Assembly (NCBI GenBank): GCA_910580195.1
Contig: CAJTWA010000003.1
Coordinates: forward strand, 1-64,000
Source of the DNA: an uncultured Lachnospiraceae bacterium
GTDB lineage: Bacteria; Bacillota; Clostridia; Lachnospirales; Lachnospiraceae
DNA: 64,000 nucleotides
Direction of reading: 5' to 3'
The position numbers and the translations under genes are program-made. Shown here piece after piece: positions 1 through 7,626 of the stretch. Each line of letters opens with the position of its first letter. Position 1 is the stretch's first letter. The notes below the pieces were generated by a model. The model saw only the letters and a program-made list of their open reading frames with translations. It was not told where the DNA came from and made no database searches.

Positions 1-50
1 GCAGCTGATTTGTAATCAGCAGGTTATCGGTTCGAGTCCGATCATCGGCT
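1..50 (+). tRNA. tRNA-Thr(TGT), 5' part missing at window edge
   Basis: The visible part holds the anticodon arm with loop TTGTAAT (anticodon TGT), the T arm with GGTTCGAGTCC and the 3' acceptor strand CATCGGC plus discriminator T. The D arm and 5' acceptor strand lie before the window. It is the first visible member of a five-gene tRNA cluster. Confidence 0.9.
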
Positions 51-70
51 CTTTGGAAATTTTATAATAT

Positions 71-152
71 GGATGGATTCCCGAGTGGCCAAAGGGGGCA
101 GACTGTAAATCTGTTGGCACCGCCTTCGAAGGTTCGAATCCTTCTCCATCCA
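71..152 (+). tRNA. tRNA-Tyr(GTA)
   Basis: Acceptor strands GGATGGA and TCCATCC pair. The anticodon loop CTGTAAA gives GTA. The long variable arm (around GTTGGCACCGCCTTCGAAGG) is the class II feature expected of bacterial tRNA-Tyr. Discriminator is A. Confidence 0.95.
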
Positions 153-166
153 TTAGGATAGGCAGG

Positions 167-251
167 AAACAACCAAAATGGTTTAAGTCCCTCTCCGTTT
201 ATTGAGATGTGGGAAACAGCCAAAACAGTTCGGATCCTTTTTATCCACTCA
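167..251 (+). repeat. Degenerate tandem copies resembling a tRNA T-arm/3' end
   Basis: Two related blocks of about 45 bases (starting near 167 and 212) each contain GGAAACARCCAAAA and end in a decayed version of the tRNA-Tyr 3' end: the stretch at 227-247 matches 131-152 in about 17 of 21 positions with one gap, the one at 179-200 in about 14 of 22. They have no anticodon arm, so they are remnants, not genes. They may come from unequal exchange inside the tRNA cluster or from old integration at the tRNA-Tyr 3' end. Confidence 0.45.
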
Positions 252-259
252 TCTTATCT

Positions 260-333
<74 letters not shown>

Positions 334-344
334 TTTTTCATTTT

Positions 345-417
<73 letters not shown>

Positions 418-430
418 CTTGTTACATTAT

Positions 431-503
431 GGGATATTAGCTCAGTTGGTAGAGCACTTGACTTTTAATCAAGTTGTCCGGGGTTCGAATCCCCGATGTC
501 TCA
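431..503 (+). tRNA. tRNA-Lys(TTT)
   Basis: The anticodon stem CTTGA/TCAAG encloses loop CTTTTAA (anticodon TTT). The acceptor GGGATAT pairs with ATGTCTC through two G-T wobble pairs. It is the last gene of the tRNA cluster. Confidence 0.95.
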
Positions 504-513
504 TTATTTGGAG

Positions 514-555
514 ATAGCGGAAAGCCAAGCAGAGAAGGCTTTCCGCTATTTTTGT
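514..555 (+). terminator. Rho-independent terminator of the tRNA cluster
   Basis: Arms TAGCGGAAAGCC (515-526) and GGCTTTCCGCTA (537-548) form a perfect 12-bp stem with a ten-base loop, followed by a T run. Confidence 0.9.
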
Positions 556-648
556 AATTAACTGGCGGAACGATTGGAGCAATTGCTGCCAACCATAAAT
601 GTTTGTATAGCGCCTATGTTATGCTTGCAAATATATGCAAGCCTTCCC

Positions 649-770
649 TTGCGTTATTCATGTATGTACACATATTTTTCCGTGCATTACACACATATGT
701 GTACATGTTTTTCCGTGCATTACACACATATGTGTGCATGTCTTCCCATGCATTACGCATGTTCTTCACA
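649..770 (-). repeat. 33-bp tandem repeat carrying in-phase stop codons after an XRE gene
   Basis: Four units of about 33 bp (starting near 649, 682, 715, 748) share GTGCATTACACACATATG. The rightmost unit overlaps the stop codon of the minus-strand XRE gene ending at 753. Because 33 is a multiple of three, reading on past the stop gives three further copies of a short peptide of the type CTEKHVHICV, each ended by an in-phase TAA. One of several such 3'-end duplications in this window. Confidence 0.8.
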
Positions 771-1067
771 CAGCCGGTTCAGAAGGCTGAGCACCAAAAT
801 CATGTCACTGTCATTCAGTAATTTGAATTTCGACAAAGCCTTATTGACTAATTCCGGGTTTTGCTGCTGTTGGTCGAAAAATTCCACAGGTGTTATTTCA
901 AAATAATCACATATCGAAAAAAATTCCATTAAGGAGGGGAGTGCCTTGCCAGATGATATATTATTGATATACCCCCTGCTGTGCCCTAAGTCGTAACTCA
1001 TCTGATATTCTGAAATTCCTTTTTTAATCCGAAGCTGCGTAATCCGGTTCCTGACAAATTGATCCAT
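753..1067 (-). CDS. Small XRE-family transcriptional regulator
   Basis: This 104-residue protein is a single helix-turn-helix module: RITQLRIKKGISEYQMSYDLG ahead of the recognition helix region RGYINNISSGKALPSLMEF, as in the lambda-repressor/Cro fold. It would bind DNA as a dimer; the target is unknown. The ATG at 1067 was chosen over an upstream one because AGGGAG precedes it by about seven bases. The C-terminal third (residues 70-104) is short and helical with no ligand domain. It stands alone between the tRNA cluster and a divergent secreted-protein gene. Its 3' end runs into the 33-bp repeat array. Confidence 0.85.
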   Translation of the reverse strand: MDQFVRNRITQLRIKKGISEYQMSYDLGHSRGYINNISSGKALPSLMEFFSICDYFEITPVEFFDQQQQNPELVNKALSKFKLLNDSDMILVLSLLNRLCEEHA

Positions 1068-1258
1068 GCTAATCTCCCTCCTGACTCTATACTTATTATA
1101 AATGACAGAAATAAGTAGTATTCTATAGAAATATGTTTTAATATCTTGAAACATCTATTTTAAAATGTTATTATATGATAAAAAATGATTATAGAGGAAA
1201 TTTGGAGAAAAAAGACATTTATAAGAAGATAATAACAGAAGCAGGAATGGAGGCAGGT

Positions 1259-1990
1259 ATGTGGAACAGGATAGGGAATAAGTTGCGGATGTTATTTTTA
1301 TGGCTTTGTGCATTATTTTTATTTCGAGGGTGGACGGTAAGTGCAGCGGTAGCAGAGTCGGCGGAAAATTACGAAATGGGCGAAGAATTTGAGGGTGGGA
1401 TGGAGTATGGCGGGGAGGTAAGGATGTTCCGCTTTGCGCTTTCGGAAAAATCCCATGTTACGCTGTATTTGACGTGTAATGGCAGGAGCTGCACAGGGGC
1501 AATTTATAATCTGGCAGGGCAGGAGGTATTGCGTAAAGAGGATTTAGAATTCAAGGCTAATTTTTTTACAGGATGGTCGTCTGCAGAATTGTCTAGGACC
1601 CTTGCTTTAGGTACCTATTATTTGGAAATAGAAAATAAGGGAAAATGGAAATGGCAGAAGTGCAGGTTTTCCTTCCGGGTTCAGGCGGAACGGCAGATAC
1701 GTTTGGAAAAAGGGGTGCTGGAGTCTTTGGAAAGCAAGGCTTCTGGGCAGCTTGCCGTATCCTGCAGGCCTGTGGAGGAAGCTATCGGATACCGGATACA
1801 GTATACACAAGATGAACAGTTCCAAAAAGGCGTAAAAATGGTTTATGCCAAATCACCTGTGGAAATTATTAAAGATTTAGCAAAAGGGGTGCGGTATTAT
1901 GTAAAAATATGCCCTTATACGGTATATGATGACGGTACGTATGTGTATGGGCAGAATTCTTTTGTAAAGACAGAAATTACGAAACCATAA
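1259..1990 (+). CDS. Secreted protein with pre-peptidase-like and fibronectin type III-like domains
   Basis: I do not recognise a named family for this 243-residue protein. An N-terminal hydrophobic segment (MLFLWLCALFLFRGW, about residues 10-25) followed by SAAVAES looks like a signal peptide with an Ala-x-Ala cleavage site. Residues about 40-140 resemble a bacterial pre-peptidase C-terminal beta domain (ending in GTYYLEIENKG). Residues about 165-240 resemble an FN3 fold (IGYRIQYTQDEQF, GVRYYVKICPYTVYDDGTYVYG). Together they suggest an extracellular binding protein without an enzyme domain. The start at 1259 has GGAGG upstream; an in-frame ATG at 1175 has no good ribosome site. Confidence 0.75.
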   Translation: MWNRIGNKLRMLFLWLCALFLFRGWTVSAAVAESAENYEMGEEFEGGMEYGGEVRMFRFALSEKSHVTLYLTCNGRSCTGAIYNLAGQEVLRKEDLEFKANFFTGWSSAELSRTLALGTYYLEIENKGKWKWQKCRFSFRVQAERQIRLEKGVLESLESKASGQLAVSCRPVEEAIGYRIQYTQDEQFQKGVKMVYAKSPVEIIKDLAKGVRYYVKICPYTVYDDGTYVYGQNSFVKTEITKP

Positions 1991-2103
1991 AAAATATGAA
2001 AATTTTATTTAATTTTGGGATAAGTGTTGAAATTGCAGGGAAATTTATGATAATATTTAAATGGATTCCGAAATAGGATTCGCAAAGAGAAAGGAGAAGG
2101 AAA

Positions 2104-3252
2104 ATGGCAAACAGATTTGTATTGAATGAAACATCATATCATGGGGCAGGTGCGATTCAGGAAATTGCTGCAGAGGCAAAAGGCAGGGGGTTCCAGAAGG
2201 CTTTTGTATGCTCTGACCCAGATTTGGTGAAATTTGGGGTAACAAAGAAGGTATTGGATGTCCTGGATGGGGCAGGGCTGGTTTATGAATTATACTCTGA
2301 CATTAAGCCGAACCCAACGATTGAAAATGTGCAGACGGGGGTAGCAGCATTTAAAGAATCAGGGGCAGATTACTTAGTTGCAATTGGCGGCGGTTCTTCC
2401 ATGGACACAGCTAAGGCAATTGGCATTATTATTAATAACCCGGAATTTGAAGATGTGGTAAGCTTAGAAGGAGTTGCCCCCACGAAGAATAAGTCTGTGC
2501 CAATTTTTGCAGTGCCAACTACAGCAGGGACGGCGGCAGAAGTAACCATTAACTATGTAATTACAGATGCAGCAAAGAACAGGAAAATGGTGTGTGTAGA
2601 CCCCAAGGATATTCCGGTTGTAGCATTTGTGGATTCTGATATGATGGCTTCTATGCCAAAGGGGCTGACAGCAGCTACCGGCATGGATGCACTGACCCAT
2701 GCAATTGAAGGGTACATTACCGCAGGGGCGTGGGAACTGTCTGACATGTTCCACATTAAGGCAATTGAGATTATTGCAAAGAGCCTGCGCGGGGCAGTGG
2801 ACAACACCCCAGAGGGCAGGGAAGGCATGGCTTTAGGGCAATATGTGGCTGGCATGGGATTTTCCAATGTGGGGCTTGGGATTGTCCATTCTATGGCGCA
2901 TCCCCTTGGCGCGCTTTATGATACACCCCACGGCGTGGCAAATGCAATTATCCTGCCTACTGTAATGGAATATAATGCAGAAGCAACAGGTGAGAAATAC
3001 CGTGAAATTGCCCGGGCAATGGGCGTAGAAGGCGTGGATTCCATGACACAGGAGGAATACCGGAAAGCAGCCGTAGATGCAGTGAAACAGCTTTCCGAGG
3101 ATGTTGGGATTCCGAAGGATTTGAAAGAAATTGTGAAGAAAGAGGACATCCCCTTCTTGGCACAGTCTGCATTTGACGATGCTTGCAGGCCGGGGAACCC
3201 GAAGGAAACCAGCGTGGAAGACATTACGAAATTATATGAAGCTTTAATATAA
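2104..3252 (+). CDS. fucO: Lactaldehyde reductase (1,2-propanediol oxidoreductase), iron-dependent alcohol dehydrogenase
   Basis: The protein (382 residues) follows E. coli FucO almost end to end from the first residues (MANRFVLNET) through SGADYLVAIGGGSSMDTAKAIG, VPTTAGTAAEVTINYVITD and ATGMDALTHAIEGYITAGAW. It reduces L- or D-lactaldehyde to 1,2-propanediol with NADH in fucose/rhamnose fermentation. The group III dehydrogenase metal ligands are visible as Asp (VDSDMM), and the His residues in DALTHAIEG, HSMAHPLGA and DTPHGVAN. The GGGS loop binds NAD. It stands alone with AGAAAGGAGAAGG before the ATG; no fuc/rha kinase or aldolase is near, so it probably serves propanediol formation from sugars degraded elsewhere. 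Confidence 0.93.
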   Translation: MANRFVLNETSYHGAGAIQEIAAEAKGRGFQKAFVCSDPDLVKFGVTKKVLDVLDGAGLVYELYSDIKPNPTIENVQTGVAAFKESGADYLVAIGGGSSMDTAKAIGIIINNPEFEDVVSLEGVAPTKNKSVPIFAVPTTAGTAAEVTINYVITDAAKNRKMVCVDPKDIPVVAFVDSDMMASMPKGLTAATGMDALTHAIEGYITAGAWELSDMFHIKAIEIIAKSLRGAVDNTPEGREGMALGQYVAGMGFSNVGLGIVHSMAHPLGALYDTPHGVANAIILPTVMEYNAEATGEKYREIARAMGVEGVDSMTQEEYRKAAVDAVKQLSEDVGIPKDLKEIVKKEDIPFLAQSAFDDACRPGNPKETSVEDITKLYEALI

Positions 3253-3476
3253 TACTGGGAGTGGTTCATAGCCAGAAAATTAGGGGGCTCTTATTTAATT
3301 CCAAATAGGGTTTTAATTCCCCGCAGCCCTATTGTGCAGCAAGCTGATACTGAGCAAAGCGAGGTTGGCCTTATGATACCCTGTAGCTTGCTGCGAGGCT
3401 GTTCATTGTTGGGAAACCCATAGTAGGGAAATTAGGGAACTTTTATTACGGGGATGATCCATAACAAGCGTTAAGG
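3253..3476. other. Intergenic stretch with a long-range inverted repeat
   Basis: No gene is seen. GCAGCAAGCT (3336-3345) and AGCTTGCTGC (3385-3394) are perfect inverted copies about 40 bases apart, so the transcript could fold, but I do not recognise a riboswitch or other RNA family here. Confidence 0.4.
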
Positions 3477-3512
3477 CAGAAACAGGGGCGGTAGCCCCTG
3501 TTTCTGTTTTTA
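3477..3512 (+). terminator. Rho-independent terminator downstream of fucO
   Basis: CAGAAACAGGGGC (3477-3489) pairs perfectly with GCCCCTGTTTCTG (3494-3506) around a four-base loop and is followed by TTTTTATT. Confidence 0.9.
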
Positions 3513-3594
3513 TTCCTTCATGGGCCTAATACCCCGCTGCTTTCTTTTTAGGGCGTCATGGCAGCGGGGGAAAATAGAGGTTAGGAGAAAAACG

Positions 3595-4812
3595 ATGAAT
3601 TATGATTTTACTTCGGTATTGGATAGGCATGGCAAAGATGCCATGGCAGTAGATAGTTTGGGAAAAGAGGATTGGGCGCCGGGTGCGCCGGATGAGGGGT
3701 TCGATGCCATTCCCATGTGGGTGGCCGATATGAATTTCCCTACGGTGCCTACCGTCCAGGAAGCCATTTTGGAGCGGGTGGGGCATCCTGCTTTTGGTTA
3801 TTTTACCCCCTCGGAGGAATATTACCAATCCATTATCCAGTGGCAGGAGGCAAGGAATCAGGTACAAGGGCTGACGGAGGAGTGTATTGGGTATGAGAAT
3901 GGGGTTCTGGGATGCGTGGTTTCCGCCTTGTCTGCGTTTACTGCGCCGGGGGACAAGGTGCTGCTCCATAGCCCTACTTATACTGGATTTACCAGCAGCA
4001 TTGGGGAGATGGGGCTTCGGATTGTCCACAGCCCGCTGAAGCAGGACCAAAACCATGTCTGGCGGATGGATTATGAGGATATGGACAAAAAGCTTAAGGC
4101 AGGCAGTATCCATGCAGCCGTTTTCTGCAGCCCCCACAACCCCTGCGGGCGTGTCTGGGAACGGTGGGAAATTGAGAAGGCTATGGAGGTTTACCGGGAA
4201 AATAATTGTGTGGTTATATCGGATGAAATTTGGTCAGATATCCTTTTAAATGGCCATAAGCATATCCCTACCCAGTCAGTCAGCGAGGATGCAAGGAACC
4301 GCACAGTGGCGGTTTACGCCCCCAGCAAGACCTTTAATTTGGCCGGGCTGATTGGAGGCTACCATATTATTTATAACGGATACCTCAGGGACAGGGTACG
4401 TGCGAATGGGGGAAAGTCCCATTACAACAGCATGAACCTGCTTTCCATGTATGGGCTCATTGGTGCTTACCGCCCAGAAGGCCATGTATGGGTAGATGAA
4501 CTTTGCCAAGTGCTGAGCGGGAATATTAATTTTGCATGTAATTTTATCGAGGAACATTTCCCAGGGGTGCAGGTAAGCAAGCCGGAGGGGACGTACATGC
4601 TGTTTTTGGACTGTTCCCAGTGGTGCAAGATTCATGGGGCGTCCATTGGCGATGTATTGAAAGCAGGTTGGAAGGTTGGGGTGGCATGGCAGGATGGCAG
4701 GATGTTCCATGGCCCTTGCGCAATCCGCATGAACCTTGCGCTGCCTTTCACAAGAGTGCAGGAGGCATTCCGGCGGCTGGAAAAATATGTGTTTTCATCT
4801 TTCCGGGCCTAA
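3595..4812 (+). CDS. MalY/PatB-family PLP-dependent C-S lyase (cystathionine beta-lyase type)
   Basis: The 405-residue cytosolic enzyme belongs to fold-type I aminotransferases, MalY/PatB branch, which cleave cystathionine or other cysteine S-conjugates to thiol, pyruvate and ammonia. Marks are the N-terminal MWVADMNFPT, the substrate/PLP region FCSPHNPCGRVW, VISDEIWSDIL (PLP-ring Asp) and the Schiff-base lysine K245 in APSKTFNLAGL. Length matches the family. The start at 3595 has TTAGGAG upstream; a longer in-frame start at 3520 lies inside the leader. Being just upstream of a methionine-type T-box and metG, a link to sulfur amino acid supply is plausible. The exact substrate cannot be read from sequence. 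Confidence 0.88.
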   Translation: MNYDFTSVLDRHGKDAMAVDSLGKEDWAPGAPDEGFDAIPMWVADMNFPTVPTVQEAILERVGHPAFGYFTPSEEYYQSIIQWQEARNQVQGLTEECIGYENGVLGCVVSALSAFTAPGDKVLLHSPTYTGFTSSIGEMGLRIVHSPLKQDQNHVWRMDYEDMDKKLKAGSIHAAVFCSPHNPCGRVWERWEIEKAMEVYRENNCVVISDEIWSDILLNGHKHIPTQSVSEDARNRTVAVYAPSKTFNLAGLIGGYHIIYNGYLRDRVRANGGKSHYNSMNLLSMYGLIGAYRPEGHVWVDELCQVLSGNINFACNFIEEHFPGVQVSKPEGTYMLFLDCSQWCKIHGASIGDVLKAGWKVGVAWQDGRMFHGPCAIRMNLALPFTRVQEAFRRLEKYVFSSFRA

Positions 4813-4929
4813 TTCCTTTATGGCAGCATTTTCTATTGTTTTGCTGCATGCAGCCCATTTCTCCAGTTCCATTTCCCATAGCACCTTTTCCTTGACTTTC
4901 CGGCAGTTCTATGGTAGTCTTTGATATAA

Positions 4930-5283
4930 ATCAGATGATTCAAACACAGTGAAAAAGAGAGTACCCATACAGGAATGGCAAAGAGAATCCCGGCAGGTGG
5001 GAAGGGACGCAGGAGGGTATGGGGAAGATGGCTTTGGAGTGGCATTGCTAAACGGCACGGAGGGCAGCTAGGCAATGACAGGACCGCCTGTTACAGCGGG
5101 AAGTATGAGGGATACCGTAAGGGCTATGGGAGTTCGGCGGCGCCGGGCGGAATGGTTCCGCAGGCATAGTTCCCGGCAGTTCCCGAAGTACTTGTTAAGG
5201 CCTGTGCTGTGAAGGGCAGGCAAAGGGAAGTGGTACCGCGGCCAGTCCGCCTTCTATCTTTGGGTAGGAGGCGGATTTTTTAT
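4930..5283 (+). promoter_or_regulatory. T-box leader controlling metG (probable methionine specifier)
   Basis: The diagnostic T-box sequence TGGTACCGCGG is at 5231-5241, just before an intrinsic terminator (CCGCCTTCTA / TAGGAGGCGG, 5248-5275, then a T run to 5281). Upstream, 4948-5055 looks like Stem I, with AAAAAGAGAGTACC and an AAAGAGAA repeat. Uncharged tRNA binding to the T-box bulge would stabilise the antiterminator and allow readthrough. A candidate ATG specifier lies at 5028-5030 (GAAGATGGC), another at 5019-5021; choosing needs folding. The next gene is methionyl-tRNA synthetase, as expected for a Met T-box. Confidence 0.85.
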
Positions 5284-5475
5284 CTTATAGGAAATACCGT
5301 GCCACTGTGAAGTGATGAAGTTCATGTCTTTCCTATAAGAGAAAGCCCTCCGGGCAGGAGGCGCACTCGCACGAAGGGTATTATGTCGCTAAGGCGACCG
5401 TGCTCGGCGCGCAAAGTGTCCAAGCCCCTCAAGATTGAGGGGTTCGGGGAGTTGAAGTGGGCTTTCCCACTTTGT
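5284..5475 (+). ncRNA. Strongly structured RNA, HEARO/IscB omegaRNA-like, without a nuclease gene
   Basis: A nested set of stems fills this interval: CTTATAGGAAA (5284-5294) with TTTCCTATAAG (5329-5339); outer GAAAGCCC (5341-5348) with GGGCTTTC (5459-5466); CCTCC/GGAGG; GCGC and GCACG closing around GTCGC-TAAG-GCGAC (about 5385-5398) and CGTGC/GCGC; CCCCTC/GAGGGG. A second fold, AAGTGGG-CTTT-CCCACTT, competes with the outer stem near the 3' end. From memory the core resembles HEARO RNAs (guide-carrying omegaRNAs of IscB/IsrB nucleases), which often occur as stand-alone copies; that family call is not certain. No IscB-like reading frame is near. It lies between the T-box terminator and the metG ribosome site, so it is part of the metG leader. 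Confidence 0.6.
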
Positions 5476-5564
5476 TATTTCATGGGATTTTTCCATGGAA
5501 AAGGATGATTGTGCAGGGCTTGGGTACTATTTAATCAGGAACATTTATAAAGGAGGCATAAAAT

Positions 5565-7529
5565 ATGTGTACAAAATGCAGCAAAGAAAAATACTATCTT
5601 ACAACAGCGATTGCCTATACGTCCGGCAAGCCCCATATTGGGAATACTTACGAAATTGTATTGGCAGACAGCATTGCAAGGTTTAAGCGGCAGGAAGGGT
5701 ATGACGTTTATTTCCAGACAGGGACGGACGAGCATGGGCAGAAAATCCAGCTGAAGGCCGAGGAGGCCGGGGTTACGCCGAAAGAGTATGTGGACAATAT
5801 TGCTGGGAAGGTGAAGGATATCTGGGATTTGATGAATTCTTCGTATGACAGCTTTGTGCGCACTACCGACCAAGACCATGAGGAACAGGTAGCCAAGATT
5901 TTTAAAAAATTGTACGATCAGGGGGATATTTATAAAGGGGCTTATGAAGGCCTGTACTGTACCCCTTGCGAGTCTTTCTGGACGGAATCCCAGTTGGTGG
6001 ACGGGAAATGCCCGGACTGCGGCGGGGAAGTGCAGCCGGCCCAGGAAGAAGCGTATTTCTTTAAAATGAGCAAATATGCGGACAGGCTGATTGCCCATAT
6101 CAATGCGAACCCTGAATTCATCCAGCCGGTATCCCGGAAAAATGAGATGATGAACAATTTCCTGCTGCCAGGCCTTCAGGACCTCTGCGTGTCCCGGACG
6201 TCTTTTAGCTGGGGAATCCCGGTGGATTTTGACCCTAAGCATGTGATTTACGTGTGGCTGGATGCTTTGAGCAACTATATTACGAAAATTGGGTATCAGG
6301 CAGACGGGGATTCCAGCGAGCTGTTCCATAAATACTGGCCCGCAGAGCTGCACCTGATTGGGAAGGACATTATCCGGTTCCATACTATTTATTGGCCGAT
6401 TTTCCTGATGGCATTGGATTTGCCCCTGCCAAAGCAGATTTTTGGGCATCCATGGCTCCTGCAGGGGGATGGCAAAATGAGCAAATCCAAGGGGAATGTG
6501 CTGTATGCCGACGATATGGTAAAAGTGTTTGGCGTGGACGCCATCCGCTATTTCCTGCTCCACGAAATGCCCTTTGACAATGACGGGGTAATTTCTTGGG
6601 AACTGGTAACGGAGCGGCGCAATTCCGATTTGGCAAACACGCTGGGGAACCTTGTGAACCGGACAATTTCTATGAGCAATAAATATTTTGGCGGGGTAGT
6701 TACCAACGAAAACGTGGCGGAGGCAGTGGACGAGGATTTAAAGCGGGTCGTGACAGGCACGGTAGGCGTGGTTACCGCCAAAATGGATGAATTGCGGGTT
6801 GCAGACGCCTTGACGGAAATATTCAGCCTGTTTAAGCGCTGCAACAAATACATTGACGAAACAACCCCATGGATTTTGGCAAAAGAAGAGGCGTCCAAGC
6901 CCCGCCTTGCCACCGTGCTTTATAATCTAGTGGAAAGCATCACCATCGGGGCCAGCCTGTTAAAAAGTTTTATGCCGGAAACCTCGGAAAAAATCTTGTC
7001 CCAGCTCAATGCATTTGAGGTTCCCTTTGACGAACTGGGCAGCTTTGGGCATTATGGCAGCGGCACGAAGGTGACTTCCCAGCCGGAAATCCTGTTTGAG
7101 CGGATGAAGCTGGAGGATGTGCTTGCGAAGGTGGACGAACTGTACCCAGAAGAAGAGGAACAAGGGAAAGAGTTGGAAGCAGGCATTGATATTGAGCCGA
7201 AAGCAGAAATTGAGTACGATGATTTTATGAAAATGCAGTTTCAGGTAGGGGAAATAATCGCCTGCGAGGCAGTAGCTAAATCCAAAAAGCTGCTCTGCTC
7301 CCAAGTGCGTATCGGCTCCCAAGTGAAACAGATTGTATCCGGCATCCGCAAGCAGTATTCCCCGGAGGAAATGGTAGGGAAAAAAGTGATGGTGCTGGTA
7401 AACTTAAAGCCTGCTAAGCTGGCGGGGGTATTGTCCGAAGGGATGCTGCTGTGCGCAGAAAATGCAGAAGGGGAGCTGGCCTTGGTTGTGCCGGAAAAAG
7501 AAATGCCTTCTGGGGCGGAAATTTGCTAA
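5565..7529 (+). CDS. metG: Methionyl-tRNA synthetase
   Basis: This 654-residue class I synthetase charges tRNA-Met. The HIGH-type motif is HIGN in SGKPHIGNTYE near the N-terminus, the KMSKS loop is at residues 304-308, and the zinc knuckle is given by CTPCESFW and CPDCGG. The anticodon-binding helical domain follows to about residue 530, and residues about 545-654 form the tRNA-binding OB fold (MQFQVGEIIACE ... GMLLCAE) used for dimerisation. AAAGGAGG precedes the ATG by about eight bases. Expression should depend on the T-box leader upstream. The next gene begins about 100 bases after its stop. Confidence 0.97.
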   Translation: MCTKCSKEKYYLTTAIAYTSGKPHIGNTYEIVLADSIARFKRQEGYDVYFQTGTDEHGQKIQLKAEEAGVTPKEYVDNIAGKVKDIWDLMNSSYDSFVRTTDQDHEEQVAKIFKKLYDQGDIYKGAYEGLYCTPCESFWTESQLVDGKCPDCGGEVQPAQEEAYFFKMSKYADRLIAHINANPEFIQPVSRKNEMMNNFLLPGLQDLCVSRTSFSWGIPVDFDPKHVIYVWLDALSNYITKIGYQADGDSSELFHKYWPAELHLIGKDIIRFHTIYWPIFLMALDLPLPKQIFGHPWLLQGDGKMSKSKGNVLYADDMVKVFGVDAIRYFLLHEMPFDNDGVISWELVTERRNSDLANTLGNLVNRTISMSNKYFGGVVTNENVAEAVDEDLKRVVTGTVGVVTAKMDELRVADALTEIFSLFKRCNKYIDETTPWILAKEEASKPRLATVLYNLVESITIGASLLKSFMPETSEKILSQLNAFEVPFDELGSFGHYGSGTKVTSQPEILFERMKLEDVLAKVDELYPEEEEQGKELEAGIDIEPKAEIEYDDFMKMQFQVGEIIACEAVAKSKKLLCSQVRIGSQVKQIVSGIRKQYSPEEMVGKKVMVLVNLKPAKLAGVLSEGMLLCAENAEGELALVVPEKEMPSGAEIC

Positions 7530-7626
7530 AATGGGGACCTATAGGAGTGGGGATTGTCCAGATGATGCTTGGATGGGCATGATTATGGAATATGCAGTTA
7601 TGGAAAGTTGCTACGGAGGACAGGAT

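Noticed and set aside
3253..3476. Riboswitch between fucO and the MalY-type gene
   Set aside because: Only one long-range inverted repeat is seen, it lies before the fucO terminator rather than after it, and no known aptamer motif is recognised.
5535..6563. 342-codon minus-strand frame over metG
   Set aside because: Antisense to the fully recognisable MetG catalytic domain, with no ribosome site.
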